The translations under genes were made by a program, and so were the position numbers. Of a stretch of 64,000 nt of DNA, positions 1 to 10,652 are shown one piece after another. Source of the stretch: Agapanthus africanus (lineage: Eukaryota; Streptophyta; Magnoliopsida; Asparagales; Amaryllidaceae); NCBI GenBank assembly GCA_030015575.1, contig JASDDO010000004.1, forward strand, positions 319,866,654 to 319,930,653. The letters are read 5' to 3'. The notes under the pieces were generated by a model. The model saw only the letters and a program-made list of their open reading frames with translations. It searched no databases and was not told where the DNA came from. Numbering within the stretch: the stretch's first letter is position 1; each line of letters opens with the position of its first letter.

Positions 1-147
1 TAAAAATAGCCGAAATGTTTGGGTAACTCGCAATAAAAAACAGCGACTAAAAAGAAAAATAGCCAAAATGATTAGGCACTGCGAAAAATAGCCGAAATGA
101 TTGGGCAATCATGACTTTCGCGATATAAAAAACTGAAATGATAAAGC
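1..147. repeat. Short imperfect tandem repeat, TatX background
   Basis: Three to four imperfect copies of a 25-35 bp unit that starts AAAAATAGCC(G/A)AAATG. This is background sequence left of the CopA insertion. The same A-rich character resumes at 10371 on the other side, which fits one interrupted locus. No coding potential is seen. Confidence 0.6.
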
Positions 148-2249
148 TGTTAGTTGTATGTATGCCCTAGAGGCCAGTATTGTACAGATGATGTAAATTA
201 TATTGGATGCTTGGACATATATAGAGATGACTTTCTTGCTCGATATGATAGTATGCTATCTGGTTGCTCTTTATCTTAACATGTATACCGGTCTCTTTAA
301 ACTGTCTTATAGTTACATGTTGGTAAAGCCCTTAGGATGTGTACTTGACTACCTGGACTATGATGCAGATCATACTAGTGGGGACATGGTAGTCCATAAG
401 TACATTCTTCAAGGTCCCTAGTCGTAGGTGTATCGAGACGGGGCATCGATATACCAGTTTAGACTAGCGTATACGCTTCTCGACCCATGAGATGGGCAAT
501 GGATGATCCCATATCCATTGGTGTTTGACATTAGAGATGGTATACGGGTGCTCAGTGGAGACTGGGTACACTGGACGGAATCGCCGAGAACTCCCAGATG
601 GTATTATACCTCACGTCAGATGGCAGTGCTCAGGTGACACTTGTGCAGGTTAGTCTGTAGACCCGAGATCGTCATAGAGTCTTGTGTGATTCCCACTGTG
701 CTTTGATCTCCACCTTACCACGTCCATGAGGACGTGCAAAACGGTGTTTTTTGGGTACAGTCCCGAGTCACATGGAGGCAATGAGCGATAGGAGGGGTTT
801 CATCTCTCCCGGTATTGGGGGTTGATGTTGCGCTGTGCTCGATTGGCTGTAACAGGGAAGTCCCTGGCCAGGGCTGATCAGAGATTTGCTGGTAAGTGTT
901 ACCAGTAGTTTCTCGACCCGTTATGAGCCTCACATCAGCACGACTTATCGGTTATTGGGGTCTGACGTTTACCAACCCTAGACTTGATATGCGACATATC
1001 AAACGAGGAGACCGGACTGTACGGGAAGTGTTGCCGGTTGACTCGACGGAAGTTGTAGCAGGTTCGCTTGTTCTCTTCTGATCGCTCAATACCCGGGTGG
1101 CCGTTACGTTTAGCTGACCGCTTGCGGCTTGGGGGTGCTTGATATGATCATCACCCACTGCCGGCGTATTGACGAGTCTCAGAGTCCCACAATGGAGTTT
1201 CCCAGTCCAGGCGAAACGTTGTGGTGCGCGTATGCGATATGCGCATGGACCCGATTAAAATACGCGTATAGGATACCGTATATTGATCGGGCGGCTTGCT
1301 TTTGGTTTGGGTCATATGTGATATGACCGGATTGATGAATCAAGTATTGATTTATCATTTAACCATTAGTTTCTCATTAGAAATCCTTTTTTGTGATGGA
1401 TGGATGTATGCATGCATGTATGTTTTTCTTCCTTTCTAGTTTCATGCACATATGGATGTGCATGTACACATGCATACATACATCATTCTATCATGGTTGA
1501 TTATACAAGGAAATGGTGGAAATATAAGACTCACACCATGGGTTTTTATTTGGATTATTATTTGATTTTTAGTTAAAACAAAATGGATAAAGGAAAGGAT
1601 AATTCATGGAAGCTTTGTACACTCTTCTTGACCTAACCATGCTCACCCACCATTTAACCATGGATTACTTTTCCTTTTGGGTTTTAACTCAAGTTCAATA
1701 ATGATTCAACCATGGTTTGAGATGAGAGATAAGAAATATATATTGATATATTTCTATTTTTCTTTTAAGAGACATTCTTATATTCTTCCAAAATAGCCAT
1801 CATCTTCTTCCTCCTTCTTCACTTGCTCTCTAAACTTTTGTAGTGAGCAAATTACATAACAAGATTGGATTTTGATGTGAGAATAAGAACCATAACACCA
1901 TTCTACACAAGTCTAGCCCACTTGTTTAGAGTGTTAGCTTCATTTCGTTCATTTGATCGGATAAAGTTGCAAGCTTGGAAAAAGCGGACTCCGGGTGGAT
2001 CATCGGTGACCGAGAGGCGTTCAAGCGGAGTTCTTTCAAACCCCAAGTACCCGAGGAGTCTAGCGTAGGGAGCTACAAAAGTTGTACTCTCTAAACCCTA
2101 GCTTTCCTTTCATATGATGATATGAAAAGTTTGAAACCCTAATTTTTCTAGGATAGATCCTTTGTAAGTTTACTTAGCACCATAAAAATTCATTCTTTGG
2201 TTCATGTGATACTTCCAAACACTTCATGAGGTGCTAGGCTAACCTTTCA
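148..2249 (+). repeat. CopA 5' LTR
   Basis: Starts TGTTAGTTGTATG and ends CTAACCTTTCA. Its partner is 8270-10370. Several short reading frames inside it are mirrored in the partner and are not genes. Blocks of this LTR can also be recognised in the LTRs of CopB and CopC (for example around 760-830, the stretch with ACATGGAGGCAATGAGCG), which shows the three elements are related. Confidence 0.93.
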
Positions 2250-2250
2250 A

Positions 2251-2263
2251 TGGTATCAGAGCC
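2251..2263 (+). promoter_or_regulatory. CopA primer binding site
   Basis: TGGTATCAGAGCC, one base after the LTR end. It is complementary to the 3' end of plant initiator-Met tRNA, the usual minus-strand primer of copia elements. Confidence 0.92.
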
Positions 2264-2447
2264 GACCTAGAACATTAGGCGACACCTTTACGATGTTAAA
2301 ACTCCGATCGAACCAAAAATACGGATTTTTGGGTGCTCTCTGGACTTTTTTCAAAATCTGGTCATTTTCAGAATTAAAAATATGTAAAAAATTCAGCAGG
2401 TAAAAATAAGAATTACGGTATAAAATTTTTTCTATGAACAGTATTTC

Positions 2448-2497
2448 CGGCCGCGGAAACGCGGCCTAAGCTTGCTTAGGCAACGGTTCCGCGGCCG
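2448..2497 (+). promoter_or_regulatory. GC-rich leader hairpin, CopA
   Basis: Outer arms 2448-2458 and 2487-2497 (11 bp, containing GGCCGCGGAA and TTCCGCGGCC) enclose an inner hairpin GCCTAAG-CTTG-CTTAGGC (2464-2481). It lies about 200 nt downstream of the primer site. Comparable hairpins occur at the matching place in CopB and CopC. Confidence 0.7.
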
Positions 2498-3949
2498 TAC
2501 TCCTCCATCACTGTATAATTTTTATGCTGTAATGATTATTTCTGCTAGTATATTTTTTAGGGTATTTTTAATCTGTATTTAGTTCTGAAAAATTCTGGAG
2601 ATGATTTTGGACTCGTCGATTCGATCAGAATTTTTATTTCATGACTTTTCCGGGTAAATTAGAAAGTAGTGAAGTGTTTGAACGAGTATCATTTGCTCAC
2701 TTTTCACGGGGTTTAAATCCTTCGGAGGTCCGTGCAAGTTTGTTTGTGGTGGACCCTCTAGAAGACAACAAACCTTAACTCGATTATGTGACCATCTTGA
2801 ACTGCCTTTTGAAACTTAGGGTTTGGGGCAGTACGGCGTGCCACATGTGAGGCGTTGGCTTGACCCTTCTACGGCTGGACCGCTACCACTGTGTCACACT
2901 CCGGGTTTTTGAACTCCGCACATGTGTTGAGCTTTAGTGAATCATGGGTATTTGATCGTTCGTTCGAAAACTTTAATACTGTCTAATTATCTGGAATCTG
3001 ATGCAATGTGTGGAATTCATATTATAAGACATGAAATACGAGGTATGTGATACTTCGCATTTACGGTGTCTAAAGAGAATATGGATTCCAAATATTGGAG
3101 TTTTACACTTTCTTTTCTGTGACCGTAAGTGTTGTATGTCGATATCGCCGGTTTCGTTGCTATACGCCAACGACAATTGGGGTACGCATACATACTTACG
3201 TTGATGATATGTGATATTATGTGTTGCTGAGATATGATGTGCAGGATTGCTGAGATTGAATAGCCGGGGCTTTTTTATGTGAGATGAGAGTTTTATATGT
3301 TCATTCATGTAAATTCAACTGTAATGTAATATTCTTTTATTTGGGGCACTTCCGTGTTGAGGTCGATGCCACCTGTGTTGTATATTATTTACTTTTCCGC
3401 ATTAGGATGGACCCAAGGAGGGGAGCATGGGTGACCGGGTCCTGGGGTTCAGTGGGAGGCCATCTCGAGGAGTCAAGACCGGGTCTCCTAAACTCCAGAA
3501 TTGGTAGGGTCGCTTGCCGCTCTCGTAGGGGTCCAGGGTGTGGGCTTGGCTATTCGTCGTGACTGTAGAATCCGTATTTTCTATTATTGGCTAAATACTA
3601 AATACGGACGTCCTACTATATCCCACATTATATCTATATTTCTGATGCGATATCTGTGATGTGATCATTTGATATGTTCTGATGGATACAGTATATATAT
3701 GATATATTATATAGACGTTACTTATGTTTTACACCCGCACTAGCCCTGCCCTGCTTTGTCGTTAGTTACCTAACCTAACGGTGCACGAGGGGACATCGAG
3801 GCGAATGCTGATGGCATAAGTGTACGTCGTATTTATCTGTGATGTTTAGGTGACTTAAATGATGGGACTTCATTAATGTGATTAATGAAAGAAAAGAAAC
3901 CTAAAAGATGTTGTAGAATCAAAAATTTTAAAATAAAAAGGGTATCTAC

Positions 3950-4200
3950 AGTTTTGCTTTGCATAGCGGTATATATGATATACCCTGCACCTTATTCGAT
4001 GAGGAAAGGGCCGAGATCCCATCACCGGGAGTGACCCCTTTAGCAATAACTGGCAGATGTTACAAACTCGGTTTGTCTTTTGATTGCTTCTATAGTTTCA
4101 GCTTTGCACAGTGATATATATGATATATCCCGCACCTCATTCGACGAGAAAAGGGCCGATAATCCCTTCGCCGGGAGTGACCCCTTTAGCAAAACTAGAA
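3950..4200 (+). repeat. Duplicated leader module with AT-rich hairpins, CopA
   Basis: Two copies, about 145 bp apart, of a module made of a GCTTTGCA-type start, a small hairpin, a GAYGAGRAAAGGGCCGA stretch and GGGAGTGACCCCTTTAGC. Hairpins: GGTATAT-ATG-ATATACC (3968-3984) and GATATAT-ATG-ATATATC (4113-4129). The same doublet exists in CopB and CopC. Confidence 0.75.
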
Positions 4201-4340
4201 AAGCCTCAAAATCACTCCATTTAAAAACTTCACTTGATTCTACAACGATATCAAGTTCATTACGCAATAGGTTTTCATAAAAACCTGTCGTAGCCCTCCG
4301 ACATTTCAGATAAGTTGCATATAGTATTCGTGCTACATTT

Positions 4341-4532
4341 GTTGGCTTTCGTCAAGGTGTAGTGTGTGGTAGCTATGTGCTGCTTATCTGCTGCATATGA
4401 TGCGACTGGATTAGGGTAGTCGTACGGCTTTGTTGGCTTTCGTCAAGGGTCGTGCGGGTGGGTTTAATTCAGTCAAGAAATGTACGGGTTGAACTTGACT
4501 AGTGGGCTGTAGTTTGTTGGCTTTCGTCAAGG
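4341..4532 (+). repeat. Triplicated 16-nt leader motif, CopA
   Basis: TTGGCTTTCGTCAAGG occurs three times (near 4342, 4432 and 4517) at 80-95 bp spacing. CopB has three copies of TTGGCCAAAGTCAAGG and CopC three copies of a YTGACNNTAGTT-type variant at the corresponding place. Confidence 0.75.
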
Positions 4533-4951
4533 TCATAGCACGCTAGGGGCAAAAGCATTATCGGGAATTTCAAGTGTTGAAATTTGCAATGAGATTGCAT
4601 GCCTTCTATGAGATTGTTGGATCCCGATATCCACTGCGAGTAAGAGTTACTCCTGGGAGAGTTTTACACATTACAATTAGCCGATCAAGTAGGTGTCTAG
4701 AAAGGTGTCAACGGGGTTACGCCTCTGGAAAAACGAGGTTTACTTTAATTAGGTCCGTGCGAAAGCACGGGGAACCTCCCTCAAAGTACCGACACTGGCC
4801 TGGCTGAAAGATCGGCGAAGTTGTAAGGTATAATTAATCCCGGCTAGTCTTTCCTTTTAGGGTTTGAAGGAAGATTTGATAAAAACCAGTAGGAGCAATC
4901 CTGATTAGATAAGATAATAACCAATCTGATCTTACAAGAGCATACGCTAAA

Positions 4952-5476
4952 GTGTTTTCTTCTCTCTCCCTCCAGGTAGCGACCATGTCATGCCCTAATC
5001 AAGATAATAATATGGATGTATTGACCGAACCCGCATGTTATACTATGCTGGGGAACGTTGGTTCCGTTCTTTCTTATAAGAGTTATAGGACTGAACATGA
5101 TATAAGGGAATACCAGGATTCCCATGCCACCCAAATGAAGAAAGTACATGTCGATGCATTTTCTTCGGGTGTGTTCGTTACAGAGAATTGTTTCTCCATT
5201 TTCCCTACGTCCTGGGTATTAGATACCGGGTCAGGATCCCATATATGTAATCAGTTACATGGGCTCAGGAAAGGTAGAGAACTTAGAGAAGGTGATAAAG
5301 ACATTAGAGTTGGAAATTGTGCAATTGTTGCAGCTAAGACTGTCAGGGAATATCACCTTGCATTACCAACTGGTAATACATTGGTTCTAAACGAATGCTA
5401 TTACATGCCGAACCTGATATGCAACATTATATCGGTTTCTTTGTTGAGTAAAGAGGGATATAATTTTGTATTATAG
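4952..5476 (+). pseudogene. CopA pol: N-terminal segment with aspartic protease
   Basis: First recognisable coding block of pol. The likely start is the ATG at 4985 (context GACCATGTC); an upstream in-frame ATG at 4952 exists but lies in pyrimidine-rich leader. The protease active site WVLDTGSGSHICN is seen at about residue 90 counted from 4952, intact as D-T-G. The family role is maturation cleavage of the polyprotein. The block ends at a TAG (5474-5476), after which the same frame continues into integrase, so this stop is damage inside one long pol frame. No capsid or zinc-knuckle sequence precedes the protease, which is unusual for a copia polyprotein. Confidence 0.85.
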
Positions 5477-5485
5477 GATAATGTT

Positions 5486-6394
5486 ATGAACATTTTCCGT
5501 AACCAAAAGTTGGTTGGATCAGGCACGTTGTGCAATGGCATTTATGTTCTAAATCAATCAACAGTTCTGAGCATAACAAACACACACAAGAGAAAGAGTT
5601 CAGAACTGAACGAATCCTTCTTGTGGCATTGTAGACTGGGTCACATCAATGCGACACGACTGGCTAAGTTGCATAAGGATGGATATTTGAAACAGTTCGA
5701 ATTTTCATCTTATGACATTTGCCAGTCATGTCTCAAAGGCAAGATGACCAAATCTCCGTTTACGGGACACGGAGAAAGAGTTACCAAACTGTTGGGACTG
5801 ATACATAGTGATGTATGCGGTCCCATGTCTACATATGCCAGGGATGGTTCTTCGTACTTCATTACATTCACTGACGATCCTTTAAGATACGGACATGTGT
5901 TCTTGATAAGACATAAGTTTGAAGCTTTTGAGAAATTTAGAGAATATAAACAAGAAGTCGAGAACCAAACCGGAAAAAGTATTAAAATCCTACGATCTGA
6001 TCGAGGAGGTGAATACTTGAGCATTGAATTCCTGGACTTCCTAAAAGAGAATGGGATTCTTTCTCAGCTGACTCCTCCATATACACCACAGCACAACGGT
6101 GTATCAGAACTGAGGAACCGCACCCTATTAGATATGGTGCGCTCCATGATGAGCACAGTTGAGTTGCCTATTTCCTTCTGGGGGTATGCGCTTGAAACAG
6201 CCATACATCTATTGAATATGGTCCCCACCAAATCTGTGCCTACCACTCCATATGAGATATGGAAAGCGAAGAGACCATGTCTTAACTATGTTAAGATATG
6301 GGGTTGCCCAGCCTATGTCAAACGACTAAATCCGGAAAAACTCGAGGCACGGTCTGTTCTATGCAAATTTATAGGATATCCCAAGAATTCATAA
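5486..6394 (+). pseudogene. CopA pol: GAG-pre-integrase and integrase core
   Basis: Same frame as the protease block. It begins with the His/Cys zinc region of copia integrase (LWHCRLGHINATRL, then CQSCLKGK). The catalytic core follows: IHSDVCGP with the first Asp, LRSDRGGEY, and QHNGVSELRNRT, which carries the catalytic Glu. The family inserts the cDNA into host DNA. The frame ends at a TAA (6392-6394) after CKFIGYPKNS, but homology continues at once (GYIFYHPEEQ), so the stop is a later mutation. The core motifs look intact apart from an unusual Leu in NGVSELRNRT, where Arg is common. Confidence 0.9.
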
Positions 6395-6775
6395 GGGTAT
6401 ATCTTCTACCACCCTGAGGAACAAAGAGTGTTTGTTTCTCGGCATGCCACCTTTTTAGAAAAGGAATTTCTTGAAAAAGAGATAAGTGGTCATGAGATAG
6501 AACAGGAAGAGGTTCCAGCTACAAAAGCTACAACAGAAGATCTGGTGGAACCAGAGGATTCCGTAGTTCCCAATGAACCCCAGCCACTTCGCCGATCTAG
6601 TAGGGTTCCTCGCCAACCTGAGAGATACTACGGTTTTCTCATGGATGGTGGGTGCGAGGATTGCATCATGGAGGATGATGACCCAACTAGCTTCGAGCAG
6701 GCCATCTCGAGTAGGGACTCAGTGAAATGGCTGGATGCTATGCGATCCGAGATGGAATCCATGTACACCAACTAA
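6395..6775 (+). pseudogene. CopA pol: integrase C-terminal region and linker to RT
   Basis: Same frame again. It contains the acidic linker and the copia hallmark RRSSRVPRQPERY, followed by the region leading into RT (FEQAISSRDSVKWLDAM). It is ended by a TAA at 6773-6775 inside the expected RT start (just before VWTLEVAPEGV). A CAA-to-TAA change would explain this stop; I infer that from the usual family sequence. Confidence 0.8.
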
Positions 6776-7697
6776 GTATGGACTTTGGAAGTTGCTCCTG
6801 AAGGGGTAAAACCCATTGGGAGCAAGTGGATCTTCAAGAAAAAACTTGGTGTAGATGGGAAAGTGGAGACTTTCAGAGCTAGACTTGTTGCATAGGGTTT
6901 TCGTCAAAGACCAGGTGTGGACTATGACGAAACCTTTTCTCCAGTGGCTATGCTTAAATCCATCCGGATCATGCTTGCCATCACTGCATATCATGACTAC
7001 GAAATCTGGCAAATGGATGTTAAGACCGCCTTCCTAAACAGTGATTTAGAAGAGTGCGTGTACATGACTCAGCCAGAGGGCTTCATAGACAGTGGGAGCA
7101 GCGGGAAGGTGTGCAAGCTGCTTAAATCCATTTATGGATTAAAGCAAGCATCGCGGAGTTGGAACATCTGCTTTGACGTCGTTATCAAAGAGTTTGATTT
7201 CGTCAAAAATCCAGATGAACCTTGTATCTACAAGAAAGTGGCAGAGAGTAAGGTTGTCTTCCTCGTATTGTACGTGGACAACATACTCTTGATAGGAAAT
7301 GACATTCCTATGCTGCAATCGGTCAAGCTCTTCTTATCACAAAGATTCTCAATGAAAGATCTTGGTGATGCCTCCTGCATATTGGGAATCAGGATCTATA
7401 GAGATAGATCCAAACGGATATTGGGATTGTCCCAATCCAGGTACATTGACACCATACTAAAGAGGTTTAGTATGGAAGAATCCAAGCGTGGGAACTTACC
7501 CACGATCTCTGGAATCACTCTCTCCAAAGAGATGTCTTTTAAGACTGATTTGGAGAGAGCTCGCATGCAAGGGATACCCTATGCTTCGGCTGTAGGTTCT
7601 ATCATGTACGCGATGCTATGTACCAGACCTGATGTAGCATATTCACTAAGTGTAGTGAGCAGGTATCAAGCTGATCCTGGAGAGTCACTGGACAGCT
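6776..7697 (+). pseudogene. CopA pol: reverse transcriptase with YVDN active site
   Basis: Copia RT: KPIGSKWIFKKKLG, FSPVAMLKSIRIMLA, MDVKTAFLN, IYGLKQASRSWN and a catalytic region reading LYVDNILLIGND. Copia RTs carry YVDD here, so the second catalytic Asp is replaced by Asn, which should abolish polymerisation. A TAG near 6893 breaks the early palm domain, and a single-base frameshift near 7675-7697 separates RT from RNase H. The family copies element RNA into DNA in virus-like particles. Confidence 0.9.
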
Positions 7698-8255
7698 GTG
7701 AAGAGCATTCTCAAGTACTTACGAAGGACTAAAGAAATGCTCTTGGTGTATGGTAACGGAGAACTCCAAGTGGAGTCCTTTACCGATTCGAGCTTCCAGA
7801 GTGATAAGGACGACTCTAAGTCGCAGTCGGGATTTGTCTTTACCCTTTACGGAGGGGCAGTTAGCTGGAAGAGTTCTAAGCAGGAAACCGTGGCAGACTC
7901 AACGATGGAGGCTAAATACATCGCTGCCAACGATACTGCCAAAGAGGTTGTCGGGATAAAGAAGTTCATTACTGAACTTGGAGTGGTTCCATCCATTGAG
8001 CATCCAATACCTTTGTATTGCGATAACAATGGAGCGGTGGCTTTGGCCAAGGAACCCAGGTCCCATCAGCGATCCAGGCATATTCTGAGGCGGTATCACC
8101 TGATCCGGGAGATAGTTAATCGTCGGGAGATCGAGGTCAAGAGGGTTGATACGAAGAACAACAAGGCGGATCCACTCACGAAGGCCATTCCCCAGATACA
8201 GTTTGAGAGACTCTTCGGGATGCTCGGTATGCGATACTATAGCAGCTGGCCCTAG
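7698..8255 (+). pseudogene. CopA pol: RNase H
   Basis: Frame-shifted relative to RT. It shows the copia RNase H pattern: SFTDSSFQSDKDDSKSQSGF with the first Asp, SKQETVADSTMEAKYIAA with the catalytic Glu, and LYCDNNGAVAL with the next Asp, then RSHQRSRHI and the typical tail NNKADPLTKAIP. It ends at a TAG directly before the polypurine tract. The family degrades the RNA strand during cDNA synthesis. This domain looks intact apart from being out of frame with RT. Confidence 0.9.
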
Positions 8256-8258
8256 TGC

Positions 8259-8268
8259 AAGTGGGAGA
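8259..8268 (+). promoter_or_regulatory. CopA polypurine tract
   Basis: AAGTGGGAGA, one base before the 3' LTR start; it primes plus-strand DNA. The same tract precedes the 3' LTR of CopB (51114-51123), and AAATGGGAGA precedes that of CopC. Confidence 0.85.
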
Positions 8269-8269
8269 T

Positions 8270-10370
8270 TGTTTGTTGTATGTATATCCTAGAGGCCAGT
8301 ATTGTACAGATGATGTATATTATATTGGATGCTTGGACATATATAGAGATGACTTTCTTGCTCGATATGATAGTATGCTATCTGGTTGCTCTTTATCTTA
8401 ACATGTATACCGGTCTCTTTAAGCTGTCTTATAGTTACATGTTGGTAAAGCCCTTAGGATGTGTACTTGACCACCTAGACTATGATGCAGATCATACTAG
8501 TGGGGACATGGTAGTCCATAAGTACATTCTTCAAGGTCCCTAGTCGTAGGTGTATCGAGACAGGGCATCGATATACCAGTGTAGACTAGCTTATACGCTT
8601 CTCGACCCATGAGATGGGCAATGGATGATCCCATATCCATTGGTGTTTGACATCAGAGATGGTATACAGGTGCTCAGTGGAGACTGGGTACACTGGACGG
8701 ACTCGCCGAGAACTCCCAGATGGTATTATACCTCACATCAGATGGCAGTTCTCAGGTGACACTTGTGCAGGTTAGTCTGTAGACCCGAGATCGTCATAGA
8801 GTCTTGTGTGATTCCCACTGTGCTTTGATCTCCACCTTACCAGGTCTATGAGGACGTGCAAAACGGTGTTTTTGGGTACAGTCCCGAGTCACATGGAGGC
8901 AATGAGCGATAGGAGGGGTTTCGTCTCTCCCGGTATTGGGGGTTAATGTTGCGCTGTGCTCGATTGGCTGAAACAGGGAAGTCCCTGGCCAGGGCTGATC
9001 AGAGATTTGCTGGTAAGTGTTACCAGTAGTTTCTCGACCCGTTATGAGGCTCACATCGGCACGACTTATCGGTTATTGGGGTCTGACGTTTACCACCCCT
9101 AGACTTGATATGCGACATATCAGACGAGGAGACCGGACTGTACGGGAAGTGTTGCCGGTTGGCTCGACGGGAGTTGTAGCAGGTTCGCTTGTTCTCTTCT
9201 GATCGCTCAATACCCGGGTGGCCGTTATGTTTAGCTGACCGCTTGCGGCTTGGGGGTGATTGATATGATCATCACCCACTGCCGGCATATTGACGAGTCT
9301 CAGAGTCCCACAATGGAGTTTCCTAGTCCAGGCGAAACGTTGTGGTGCGCGTATGCGATATGCGCATGGACCCGATTAAAATACGCGTATAGGATACCGT
9401 ATATTGATCGGACGACTTGCTTTTGGTTTGGGTCATATGTGATATGACCGGATTGATGAATCAAGTATTGATTTATCATTTAACCATTAGTTTCTCACTA
9501 GAAATCCTTTCTTGTGATGGATGGATGTATGCATGCAAGTATGTTTTTCTTCCTTTCTAGTTTCATGCACATATGGATGTGCATGCACACATGCATACAT
9601 ACATCATTTTATCATGGTTGATTATAAAAGGAAATGGTGGCAATATAAGACTCACACCATGGGTTTTTATTTGGATTATTATTTGATTTTTAGTTAAAAC
9701 AAAATGGATAAAAGAAAGGATAATTCATGGAAGCTTTCTACACTCTTCTTGACCTAACCAAGCTCACCCACCATTTAACCATTGATTACTTTTCCTTTTG
9801 GGTTTTAACTCAAGTTCAATAATGATTCAACCATGGTTTGAGATGAGAGATAAGAAATATATATTGATATATTTCTATTTTTCTGTTAAGAGTCATTCTT
9901 ATATTCTTCCAAAATAGCCATCATCTTCTTCCTCCTTCTTCACTTGCTATCTAAACTTTTGTAGTGAGCAAATTACATAACAAGATTGGATTTTGAAGTG
10001 AGAATAAGAACCACAACACCATTCTACACAAGTCTAGCCCACTTGTTTAGAGTGTTAGCTTCATTTCGTTCATTTGATCGGATAAAGTTGCAAGCTTGGA
10101 CAAAGCGGACTCCGGGTGGATCATCGGTGACCGAGAGGCGTTCAAGCGGAGTTCTTTCAAACCCCAAGTACCCGAGGAGTCTAGCATAGGGAGCTACAAA
10201 GGTTGTACTCTCTAAACCCTTGCTTTCCTTTCATATGATGATATGAAAAGTTTGAAACCCTAATTTTTCTAGGATAGATCCTTTGTAAGTTTACTTAGCA
10301 CCATAAAAATTCATTCTTTGGTTCATGTGATGCTTCCAAACACTTCATGAGGTGCTAGGCTAACCTTTCA
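8270..10370 (+). repeat. CopA 3' LTR
   Basis: Starts TGTTTGTTGTATG and ends CTAACCTTTCA, followed by the target duplication AAAGC. It pairs with 148-2249. Substitutions against the 5' LTR are scattered (for example 203-421 against 8325-8543). Short frames inside are LTR shadows. Confidence 0.93.
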
Positions 10371-10375
10371 AAAGC

Positions 10376-10652
10376 ATCGCAGAGGGAAATAAAAAATGAA
10401 AGAATGAAACTTTTGCCCAACAGGCGAGTCCATACTGACCCCTGTATACAATCCATGGGCATAAACGAAAAGGGAACTACATATCCCAACAAACTCAATC
10501 AAAGGGAAGCCATATCTCAACAGCAACATCTACAGCCTTGAGACCGGCAATAGCGTTCCTCCTCAGTCCAACAGGATACGGACACGATGCTACCGATCGG
10601 AGCCACGGCGAAGTCCCAAGTTGTAAGACTCCATGGTTCACAGACAACCTAG
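10376..10652. other. TatX spacer without recognisable coding sequence
   Basis: Old background right of CopA. It contains a stretch near 10415-10470 (AACAGGCGAG, then TATACAATCCATGGG) that has a diverged counterpart near 19570-19620, suggesting two copies of one Tat-like element end. Nothing coding is seen. Confidence 0.5.

Larger units (their letters stand above)
2264..4951 (+). other. CopA non-coding leader in place of gag
   Basis: About 2.7 kb between primer site and pol with no long sense reading frame and no zinc knuckle. Parts are recognisable in the same order in CopB and in CopC: a GC-rich hairpin, a stretch near 2730-2900 that includes CACATGTGAGGCGTTGGC, a block near 3410-3545, a duplicated hairpin module and three copies of a 16-nt motif. 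Conservation of non-coding sequence in three elements suggests RNA-level function such as packaging or translation control. That is inference. A gag gene decayed beyond recognition cannot be formally excluded. Confidence 0.75.
148..10370 (+). mobile_element. CopA: full-length Ty1/copia LTR retrotransposon
   Basis: Complete element bounded by about 2.1-kb LTRs (148-2249 and 8270-10370). It has an initiator-Met primer site right after the 5' LTR, a polypurine tract before the 3' LTR, and a perfect 5-bp target duplication AAAGC (143-147 and 10371-10375). The pol order protease, integrase, RT, RNase H is that of Ty1/copia. No gag frame is found; a non-coding leader of about 2.7 kb takes its place. 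By eye the LTRs differ at roughly 2-3% of positions, so the insertion is not very recent. Pol carries four stops, one frameshift and a damaged RT active site, so this copy cannot move by itself. The exact copia lineage (Tork/Angela-like or other) is uncertain. Confidence 0.93.

Noticed and set aside
4952-4984. Pol start at the upstream ATG (4952)
   Set aside because: It lies in pyrimidine-rich leader; the ATG at 4985 has a better context and matches the position compared in CopC. Not certain.
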